Shown piece after piece: positions 1 to 6,414 of a DNA stretch of 22,527 nt; position 1 is the stretch's first letter, and every line of letters begins with the position of its first letter. Below the pieces are notes generated by a model, which was given only the letters and a program-made list of their open reading frames with translations, had not been told where the DNA came from and did no database searches. Position numbers and translations under genes: made by a program. The stretch is from an uncultured Dialister sp. (GTDB lineage Bacteria > Bacillota > Negativicutes > Veillonellales > Dialisteraceae): contig CAKPUX010000032.1 in the NCBI GenBank assembly GCA_934193095.1, forward strand, positions 1 through 22,527. The letters are read 5' to 3'.

Positions 1-200
1 TTACACGGTTGCCAAATAGCATGTTCCAAACCTCATTTTTCAAGGGGTTTTTCAGCGGCCTCTCCAGAGGAAGGGGCAAGTGGGGAGCTCTCCCCGTATC
101 GCTCCCCTCTTCCTCTGGAAGAGGGGCAGGGGTGATGGGTGGCGCGCAGCGCCGCTGCATCCGCGATGCGGATGCAAAGTGAGAAAAGTGGATCTTATTT
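1..200. repeat. Upstream gap with imperfect palindromic repeat
   Basis: No gene is visible here. The stretch 59-126 holds an imperfect inverted repeat: CCTCTCCAGAGGAAGGGG at 59-76 faces CCCCTCTTCCTCTGGAAGAGG at 104-124. It belongs to the same general class of 'cttcc/ggaag' palindromes that recurs in the other gaps of this window. A possible -10 (TATACT, 205-210) lies just downstream, but I see no convincing -35. Confidence 0.45.
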
Positions 201-236
201 ATGCTATACTGTAAGAAACAGACAGGAGGTGAGCCT

Positions 237-1430
237 TTGATCGATATACAGAAGGATATCAGAGAGCTCTCTGATATGGGACTCATGGAGAAGCTGCTCG
301 CGGACAAGACCACGGGACGCCATATCCTCTGGGCGACAGATGCCTATGAGACGGAGGGCGAAGCGTATGGACGCGGGCGGGAAATCGAGCTCGCGGAGAT
401 TTCGCTCGTGAAGACGCGGGCGCGGAAGGCGGCGGAGCAGCAGTCGAGCCGTACGCGAAGGCATGGCGAGGTGTTCACGCCGCGCTGGGTCTGTGATTTC
501 ATGAATGACGCGCTCGATCGAGACTGGTTCGGCGTAGAAAAGATGGAGCCGGACGTGTGGGAGGATCTGGATGCGCTCTTTTTGCAGAAGAAGGGACATA
601 AGACACCGCGCTGGCAGCGGTATGTGGACAGCCGGCGTCTGGAAATCACCTGCGGAGAGGCACCCTATCTGGTCGAGCGCTATGATGTATCGACGGGGGA
701 AGAAATCAAAGTCTCTTCCCGCCGCGGGCTGCTTGATAGGAAGCTCCTTGCGATCTCGCACTTTGCCGAGACGAGAGAGGACTGGCAGCACTGGGCACTT
801 CGCGCGGTGGAAGCAACATATGGCTATGAGTTTCAGGGAGATAATCTCTTGATCGCCCGTGTGAATATCATGAAGACGGTGATGGAGCATTACTTCTCGA
901 AGTGGGAGGAGGCAGCGCCCGTCTCTTTCCTCCGAAAGCTGACGAATAAGGTAGCGTGGAATCTCTGGCAGATGGATGGACTCTCAGGCCGTATCCCGTA
1001 CTGCGCGGAGGATCCGGAGGGCGCGGATCTATTCTCTTTTGGGGATATAGATATTCGCCCGCTCCTCTCTGTGGGGCAGCCGGTGTGCCGGGTATATTCG
1101 TGGAGAAGTGATTGCCAGAGTGTTTCGTATGAGGATGTGAAAGCGAGGTCTTGTGGGATGAGGTTTGATTATATTGTGGGAAATCCGCCGTATCAGGGAG
1201 AGCAGAAAAATAATGGACGTCAGCCGCCGATTTATCATTTTTTTATGGATGAGGCTTATAAAATCGCCAATAATGTTGAACTGATATCGCCTGCTAGATT
1301 TTTATTTGATGCAGGTCAGACGCCGAAAAAATGGAACCGAAAAATGTTGAATGATGAGCATTTTAAAGTACTTTATTATGAGAGTAATGGGAGAAAAGTT
1401 TTTCCTAATACTGAAATTAGGGGGGGGTAG
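237..1430 (+). CDS. N6-adenine DNA methyltransferase of an R-M system, N-terminal 397 aa (frameshifted)
   Basis: This is the catalytic part of a SAM-dependent adenine methyltransferase of the Eco57I/N6-MTase type. The start chosen is TTG 237, because AGGAGGT at 224-230 sits 6 nt before it; the ATG at 201 lies upstream of that site. Visible motifs: VFTPR at residues 79-83 (SAM-binding side), a motif I-like ITCGEAPYL at 137-145, GYEFQGDNLL near 196-205, and catalytic NPPY at 316-319. The frame closes at TAG 1428-1430, immediately after a G8 run. The -1 frame continues without a stop to 2188 and supplies the missing target-recognition half; joined, the protein would be 650 aa. From about position 1200 onward the base composition becomes AT-rich. 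As written, the product lacks the specificity domain and is probably inactive. A sequencing error in the G run is possible. Confidence 0.8.
   Translation: MIDIQKDIRELSDMGLMEKLLADKTTGRHILWATDAYETEGEAYGRGREIELAEISLVKTRARKAAEQQSSRTRRHGEVFTPRWVCDFMNDALDRDWFGVEKMEPDVWEDLDALFLQKKGHKTPRWQRYVDSRRLEITCGEAPYLVERYDVSTGEEIKVSSRRGLLDRKLLAISHFAETREDWQHWALRAVEATYGYEFQGDNLLIARVNIMKTVMEHYFSKWEEAAPVSFLRKLTNKVAWNLWQMDGLSGRIPYCAEDPEGADLFSFGDIDIRPLLSVGQPVCRVYSWRSDCQSVSYEDVKARSCGMRFDYIVGNPPYQGEQKNNGRQPPIYHFFMDEAYKIANNVELISPARFLFDAGQTPKKWNRKMLNDEHFKVLYYESNGRKVFPNTEIRGG
1420..1427 (+). repeat. G8 homopolymer at the frameshift: candidate phase-variation or slippage site
   Basis: Eight consecutive G follow ATTA. In the reading frame they are decoded AGG GGG GGG and then TAG. 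One additional G gives AGG GGG GGG GTA GCA and continues as GGVAVTFRSSD, the 'KGGVAI'-like strand expected at this place in the family. The heptamer G GGG GGG is also in the correct X-XXY-YYZ phase, so a -1 ribosomal slip would give the same full-length product without mutation. Confidence 0.7.
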
Positions 1431-2188
1431 CAGTAACATTTAGGTCATCCGATAAAATATTTGGTGCAATAAAGGTATTTACCCAATATGAAGTGTTGAA
1501 CAAAATTGTGCATAAAGTATTTGAGAACCAAACTTTGATGCTGGATTCAATAGTAGGCTCTCGTGGTCTATATCGTTTTACTGACACCTTTTTTTCAGAT
1601 TACCCATATGCGGCTAGCAGAGTTGGTAACGGGACTGGAAATATGATTGTGTCGAATGTTTTTGAAAAAATACCAGAAATATTTACCGAGAAAATACCGG
1701 AACCGTGCAATTCTTCGTACTATTGCAAGTTGCTGGGACGGTTGGGGAATGGGAGAGTCTATCGGTTTATTTTATCAAGATATGTTATCGATAATCCATA
1801 TCTAAGCAGTTATAATGTGTTGATTCCGAAGTCTAACGGCACGGGGACTTTTGGTGAGCCGTTGAGTATGCCTGTTATAGCAGCTCCGAGTGAGGGGGCA
1901 ACAGATACATTTATTAGTATTGGTAGGTTTGAATCATATAAAGATGCTGCAGCATTGATTAAATATATTAAGACAAAGTTTTTTAGAACATTGCTTAGTG
2001 CTAAAAAAGTAACGCAAGACAATCCTAAGTCAGCTTGGTCACTGATCCCCCTCCAAGACTTCACCGCCAACTCCGACATCGATTGGACGAAACCAATCCC
2101 TGAGATCGACCGCCAGCTTTACGCGAAGTACGGGCTTGACGAGAACGAAATCTCCTTTATTGAGAAAAACGTAAAGGAGATGAAATAA
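1427..2188 (+). CDS. C-terminal target-recognition part of the same methyltransferase (out of frame)
   Basis: This is the continuation of the preceding gene in the -1 frame; its open frame begins GGVAVTFRSSDKIF just after the G run. No ribosome binding site precedes the first in-frame GTG (1493), so independent translation is unlikely. The stretch resembles the variable target-recognition domain of Eco57I-like enzymes and ends in a conserved-looking tail (PLQDFTANSDIDWTKPIPEI), with composition back to GC-rich from about 2040. Two sample rows show the contrast: 17 of 60 bases are G/C at 1921-1980, against 33 of 60 at 2041-2100. This suggests that the specificity domain was exchanged by recombination between conserved flanks. 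The stop at 2186-2188 is one base before the next start. Confidence 0.7.
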   Translation, partial: VAVTFRSSDKIFGAIKVFTQYEVLNKIVHKVFENQTLMLDSIVGSRGLYRFTDTFFSDYPYAASRVGNGTGNMIVSNVFEKIPEIFTEKIPEPCNSSYYCKLLGRLGNGRVYRFILSRYVIDNPYLSSYNVLIPKSNGTGTFGEPLSMPVIAAPSEGATDTFISIGRFESYKDAAALIKYIKTKFFRTLLSAKKVTQDNPKSAWSLIPLQDFTANSDIDWTKPIPEIDRQLYAKYGLDENEISFIEKNVKEMK

Positions 2189-2189
2189 A

Positions 2190-5100
2190 ATGAAAGCAGC
2201 CCAAATGATCCACACTGCCACCCGGATCACCCCCATGATTTACGCCTACACCACCCCGGGATACCCGAAGAATGACGGCTGGACGAAGATCGGCTACACG
2301 GAGCAGGGCGTGAAGAAGCGCGTCGAGCAGCAGACACATACCGCCGGGCTCGACTATGAGATCCTTTGGAACGACTTCGCCCGCTACAAGGATGACAGTG
2401 GTGAATGGTTCAAAGACTACGATTTCCACCATTTCCTGGAAACGAATAAAAAAGTCCCTCGCAGGAAGGGGACAGAGTGGTTCCAGATCAGCGGATGGGA
2501 TTCGCAGCGGGATTTCTTTGAATTTGCCAGCCGAAGGTACCTGACAAAGGCGAAGGAAGGAATGTCCTACACGCTTCGGCGCGAGCAGGCGGAGGCTGTC
2601 GCGAGGGCGAAGGGGTACTTCGAGAAGGGAGGGAAGGAATTTCTTTGGAATGCGAAGCCGCGATTCGGTAAGACGCTCGCGGCCTATGATCTTGTACGGA
2701 AGATGCAGGCGCAGAATGTGCTCATTGTGACAAATCGGCCGAGCATCGCCAATTCTTGGTTGGAGGATTTTCGCAAATTCATCGCCTGGCAGGAGCCGAT
2801 CCTTTTCGTGTCGGAGACGGATGCTTTGAAGGGGAAGGCGGGCGTGCTTTCTCATGAGGAGTATGTCAATGCGTGCCTCAATGAGGACAAAGCGTATCGC
2901 ATGGTGGCTTTCGAGTCGCTGCAGGGGCTGAAGGGCTCGGCGTACTTTGCAAAAGATGGGATCGACAAGCTGAGGTGGATCGCAGATCTTTCTTTTGACC
3001 TCGTGATCGTCGATGAGTCGCAGGAAGGTGTGGACACGAAGAAGACGGATTGGGCTTTCGGCAAGATGAAGAAAGCGCACATGCTCTATCTCTCGGGTAC
3101 GCCGTTCAAGCAGCTTGCGCGTGGTGATTTCGCAGAAGATCAGGTGTATAACTGGTCGTATGCGGATGAGCAGGAGGCGAAGGCATCCTGGACGGGGGAT
3201 GGGTACAATCCGTATGAGGAGCTCCCGAAGCTCACGATGCTGACCTATCAGATCTCCCCCATGATCATGGAGAAGATCACGCAGGGCGCAGATATGTCGG
3301 AGGAAGGGAAGGCGGACTATGCCTTCGACCTCAATGAATTTTTCGCGGTGAATGAGAGCGGACAGTTCGTCCATAAGGAGGAAGTGCGGAAATTTCTCGT
3401 GCAGCTCCGGACGGGGGCGAAGTATCCTTTCTCGACGCCAGAGCTTCGGAAAGAGCTCGCGCATACGATGTGGTACCTGAATCGTGTCGCGGCAGCCAAA
3501 GCGCTTGCGAAACTTCTCAGAGAGGATCCGGTCTTCAAGGACTATGAAGTCATCATCGCCGCAGGCGATGGGAGGCAGGCTGAGGAAGATACGACGAATG
3601 ACAAAGCCTATGAACGCGTGAAGCAGGCGATCAAGACGCACGATAAGACCATCACTTTGACGGTCGGACAGCTGACGGTGGGGGTGACGGTGAAGGAGTG
3701 GTCGGCGGTGCTGATGCTCTGCAATCTGGAAAGCCCGTCGTCGTACATGCAGGCGGCATTCCGTGCGCAGAATCCGTGCCGTTTTCAGGGCGAGGATGGA
3801 AAGATGTATCGCAAGGAAAATGCGTATGTCTTCGACTTCGACCCGGCGCGGACGCTCATCATCTTCGATCAGTTTGCGAATGACCTGCTCTCGGATACCG
3901 CTGGCGGCAGCGGGACGGCGGATGACCGCAGGCAGAACATCAAGCGGCTTTTGAATTTCTTCCCGGTCATCGGGGAGGACAGCGATGGGGAGATGGTGGA
4001 GCTCGATGCAGCGAAGGTACTCTCCATCCCGAGAAAACTCAAGAGCACAGAAGTTGTGCGGCGCGGTTTCCTTTCTAATTTCCTTTTCCAGAATATTTCC
4101 AATGTCTTTGGCGCACCGGCAGCGGTAAAGGAGATCATCGAGAAGCTGCCGACGGCGCAGGAAGAGCAGAAAAAGAAAGACGATGGGGCGAAGGATCTTG
4201 GAAGTGAAGACAAGCCTTTCGATGAAGAAGGAAATCGAGATGTAGAGTCCATCGTCATCGGCAAGACGCCGGATATTTTCGGTGATAAGATTTACGAGAA
4301 ACTTGCGGATGATGTGGAAAAGCCATTGCAGGATGTTGTTCAGCATACACCGGAGACGGGAAATCCGGTGGAGGAGATCACGAGGAAGATCGATAGGGCG
4401 ACGGATGCGGTGGCAGATACCGTGATTTCTCACCTGGTGCCCCAGGTGTCGGCAACCTATGGCGTGACCAAGGCGCGGCAGAAGCGCATGGAGAATGACA
4501 TCCGCTCCGATGTCAAAGGGAAGGTAGAAGAGAAGAAGGACCAGTTCATCCAAGGGGCGAATCTTGCCAAACTTGATATGGATCGCAAGGTCAAGGAAGC
4601 GGAGGGGGATGCGAAGAAAATCGCAGAAGCCCATGACAGCTATGGCGAAGTGATGGATGGGCTTATCAATCAGCTGAAAACGGGGATTCAGGAAACGGTG
4701 CAGAAGACCATCCAGGAGAAACCGAAGGAGCTCATCCGGCAGATGGAAGAGCACAAAGCGGCGGAAGAGAAGAAGTCCATCGAGACTTCGATCCGCGACC
4801 ATCTGCGTGGCTTCTCCCGTGCGATCCCAAGTTTTCTCATGGCGTATGGGGATCGGAAGTTGACACTTGCGAACCTCGATGACTATACGGAGGATGACGT
4901 ATTCTATGAGGTGACAAACATCACGGAAGAAGAGTTCCGCTTCTTGCGTGACGGCGGGGACAAGCTGAACCCGGAAACGGGGAAGATCGAGCATTTCAAG
5001 GGTCACCTTTTTGATGAGACGGTCTTCAATGATGCGGTGCAGGAATTTCTGAATAAGAAGGAAGCGCTCGCAAACTACTTCGATGAAAGCCAGGAAGAGG

Positions 5101-5525
5101 ATATCTTCGACTATATCCCGCCGCAGCAGACGAACCAGATCTTCACCCCGCGCTGGGTCGTGGAGAAAATGGTGGATGAGCTCGAAGAGGAGAATCCGGG
5201 CTGCTTTGATGACCCGAAGGCGACCTTCGCGGATCTTTACATGAAGTCGGGGCTCTACATCACGGAAATCGTGAAGCGCCTCTATCGCAGTGAAAAGATG
5301 AAGAGGCTCTACCCTGACAGTGAGGCGCGCATCCGCCATATCCTCGCGCATCAGGTCTATGGTATGGCACCTACGAGGATTATTTATCTTATCGCGACAA
5401 ACTATATCATGGGATTTAACGAACGATTCAAAGAAAACAATCCGCACTTCGTGCAGGAAGACGCAGCAGAAGCCGCTAAAAATGGTTGCCTCGCCGAACG
5501 TGTGAATGCGCACTTTGGCGTATAA
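2190..5525 (+). CDS. Restriction protein: GIY-YIG/T5orf172-like nuclease + SF2 helicase + partial methyltransferase-like C-terminus
   Basis: 1111 aa. The ATG at 2190 is preceded by AAAGGAGA (2173-2180) inside the upstream gene, whose stop is one base away, so the two are translationally coupled. Residues 16-110 look like a GIY-YIG relative of the T5orf172/Mug113 type: IYAYTTP 17-23, WTKIGYT 31-37, KKRVEQQ 42-48 and a later Glu in TEWFQI 95-100. A superfamily 2 helicase follows: Walker A AKPRFGKT 155-162, motif II DESQ 275-278, motif III SGTP 302-305, and motif VI-like YMQAAFRAQNP 519-529. Residues 650-870 are highly charged and probably helical. The C-terminus has QIFTPRWVVEKM (983-994) and FADLYMKSGLYITEI (1013-1027), which resemble methyltransferase motifs X and I, but no NPPY. 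Inferred role: ATP-dependent translocation and cleavage, guided by the adjacent methyltransferase. Confidence 0.8.
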   Translation: MKAAQMIHTATRITPMIYAYTTPGYPKNDGWTKIGYTEQGVKKRVEQQTHTAGLDYEILWNDFARYKDDSGEWFKDYDFHHFLETNKKVPRRKGTEWFQISGWDSQRDFFEFASRRYLTKAKEGMSYTLRREQAEAVARAKGYFEKGGKEFLWNAKPRFGKTLAAYDLVRKMQAQNVLIVTNRPSIANSWLEDFRKFIAWQEPILFVSETDALKGKAGVLSHEEYVNACLNEDKAYRMVAFESLQGLKGSAYFAKDGIDKLRWIADLSFDLVIVDESQEGVDTKKTDWAFGKMKKAHMLYLSGTPFKQLARGDFAEDQVYNWSYADEQEAKASWTGDGYNPYEELPKLTMLTYQISPMIMEKITQGADMSEEGKADYAFDLNEFFAVNESGQFVHKEEVRKFLVQLRTGAKYPFSTPELRKELAHTMWYLNRVAAAKALAKLLREDPVFKDYEVIIAAGDGRQAEEDTTNDKAYERVKQAIKTHDKTITLTVGQLTVGVTVKEWSAVLMLCNLESPSSYMQAAFRAQNPCRFQGEDGKMYRKENAYVFDFDPARTLIIFDQFANDLLSDTAGGSGTADDRRQNIKRLLNFFPVIGEDSDGEMVELDAAKVLSIPRKLKSTEVVRRGFLSNFLFQNISNVFGAPAAVKEIIEKLPTAQEEQKKKDDGAKDLGSEDKPFDEEGNRDVESIVIGKTPDIFGDKIYEKLADDVEKPLQDVVQHTPETGNPVEEITRKIDRATDAVADTVISHLVPQVSATYGVTKARQKRMENDIRSDVKGKVEEKKDQFIQGANLAKLDMDRKVKEAEGDAKKIAEAHDSYGEVMDGLINQLKTGIQETVQKTIQEKPKELIRQMEEHKAAEEKKSIETSIRDHLRGFSRAIPSFLMAYGDRKLTLANLDDYTEDDVFYEVTNITEEEFRFLRDGGDKLNPETGKIEHFKGHLFDETVFNDAVQEFLNKKEALANYFDESQEEDIFDYIPPQQTNQIFTPRWVVEKMVDELEEENPGCFDDPKATFADLYMKSGLYITEIVKRLYRSEKMKRLYPDSEARIRHILAHQVYGMAPTRIIYLIATNYIMGFNERFKENNPHFVQEDAAEAAKNGCLAERVNAHFGV

Positions 5526-5535
5526 GAAAGACAAT

Positions 5536-5570
5536 AAAAAGGCCTTGCCCGAACGGGCAAAGCCTTTTTT
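5536..5570 (+). terminator. Intrinsic terminator after the R-M operon
   Basis: AAAAAGGC CTTGCCC, loop GAAC, GGGCAA AGCC TTTTTT: a strong hairpin starting 10 nt after the stop codon of the helicase gene and ending in six T. The A-run on the other side makes it usable from the opposite strand as well. Confidence 0.9.
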
Positions 5571-5577
5571 GCATGCC

Positions 5578-5741
5578 AAAAGACGCAGCATGATAGATAG
5601 CGATTCATGGAGGCATTCCCTGCAATCTGGCACCAGCGCATTTCACGGTTCATGTCGTACAAGTACGGCTAAACTTCGCTCTAGGGTTTGCCCGCGAGGC
5701 GAATCCTGCATGGGATGCTTCTTCGCCATGCTGCGTCTTTA
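5578..5741. ncRNA. Candidate structured RNA closed by a 14-bp stem
   Basis: AAAGACGCAGCATG (5579-5592) is a perfect complement of CATGCTGCGTCTTT (5727-5740). Nested inside are GCGA 5600-5603 with TCGC 5723-5726, a 12-position stem GCATTCCCTGCA (5613-5624) with TGCATGGGATGC (5707-5718, one mismatch and one wobble), and a 7-bp hairpin at 5654-5669. This nested, multi-branched layout is more than chance palindromes would give. I find no RNase P, tmRNA, SRP or 6S signature. Strand is undetermined; the bidirectional terminator at 5536-5570 would end a minus-strand transcript. It could instead be a palindromic mobile element. Confidence 0.4.
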
Positions 5742-6195
5742 TGTGGCTTGGGTCTGACTCACCTTCCGGCGGCTAGCACGCTTTCGGGCGGGAGGAGGGA
5801 TATCGGATCCGCTGTCAGCTCATTCACGCTGTCCCATTCCTATAGGTCAGTGCACGTAGGGACGAAGAGATAAGCTTTTGGCTCCCGGGAAGATTTTCCT
5901 CTCTCCACTAAATACTATCGGAGGACTTTTTCGTTTTACACGATTTTGATTTTGGAAAAGTATGGGGAAAGCGGCATCCCCATATCATCAGTCTTCCTTC
6001 CATGGGGGAGGCTGAAAGATGGCAGCTTCGCCACAATTTTTATGGATGGTCAGCGGGAGACTAGAGAAGGCGCCAGTCCGTCCAACCAAGGCGAAGCCAA
6101 CCCCGTCTCGCTGCGCTCGTCTGCCCCTTCCAAAGGAAGGGGCGGGAATATGAGAAGTACGCATAAAAAACGGCGCGCAGCACCGCACCTTCCCC
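5742..6195. other. Gene-free stretch: further hairpins, then dispersed-repeat debris
   Basis: No credible gene. 5742-5905 continues with short complementary segments, for example CCTTCC 5761-5766 against the GGGAGG run about 25 nt downstream, and GTCCC 5831-5835 against GGGAC 5859-5863. From about 5950 onward are pieces shared with other gaps: 'ccaaccccgtctcgctgcg' with a CCCCTTCC-AAA-GGAAGGGG hairpin (also near 21595-21650), and a 'cataaaaaacggcgcgcagc' module. Short open frames here coincide with repeats and lack ribosome binding sites. Confidence 0.4.
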
Positions 6196-6249
6196 GTTGA
6201 ACCCATTGAACCCATTGAACCTTCAGAACCTGCTGAATCCGCTGAGCCC
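6196..6249 (+). repeat. Degenerate 9-bp tandem repeat, six units
   Basis: Six 9-mers run head to tail: GTTGAACCC, ATTGAACCC, ATTGAACCT, TCAGAACCT, GCTGAATCC, GCTGAGCCC. The same 9-mer family, with different unit numbers, occurs at 8890-8952, 9400-9444 and, in reverse orientation, about 19920-19955, each time next to a GCGCCGCACC-type module. Confidence 0.75.
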
Positions 6250-6294
6250 CTACTCGTTCTTTACAAAAAATTATTTCCTACTCTTGCGTAGACG

Positions 6295-6303
6295 TGGTAT
6301 AAT
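6295..6303 (+). promoter_or_regulatory. Extended -10 promoter of typA
   Basis: TGGTATAAT is a perfect -10 with the extended TGn element. No good -35 lies 17 nt upstream. Transcription from about 6310 would give a leader of about 105 nt before the typA start. Confidence 0.6.
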
Positions 6304-6370
6304 AAATTGTATTTCCGAATATGTGATAGCTTGATGGTTTCACCATGCAGTGAAGTCATCATCAAAAAAG

Positions 6371-6384
6371 TGCGCCTAGGCGCA
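6371..6384 (+). promoter_or_regulatory. 14-bp perfect palindrome in the typA leader
   Basis: TGCGCCTAGGCGCA, 31 nt before the typA ATG and inside the predicted leader. It could be a hairpin affecting translation or a dimeric repressor site; the sequence alone does not decide. Confidence 0.4.
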
Positions 6385-6414
6385 ATAGGTTGCCCGAGGG
6401 GGAAAAGGAAAGAA

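Noticed and set aside
201..236. ATG 201 as the methyltransferase start
   Set aside because: The AGGAGGT site at 224-230 lies downstream of it and is ideally placed for TTG 237.
2157..5633. Open frame of over 1100 codons on the minus strand opposite the helicase gene
   Set aside because: The plus-strand protein has clear family motifs throughout; the antisense frame is low-complexity Arg/Leu/His-rich sequence with no ribosome site, an effect of codon bias.
5578..5905. RNase P RNA, tmRNA, SRP RNA or 6S RNA
   Set aside because: Checked both strands for GAGGAAAGTCC and ACAGAA blocks, the tmRNA tRNA-like ends and the GGAAGGAAGCA loop; none is present in the right order. A GAGGAAAATCTTCC stretch on the minus strand is only a partial likeness.
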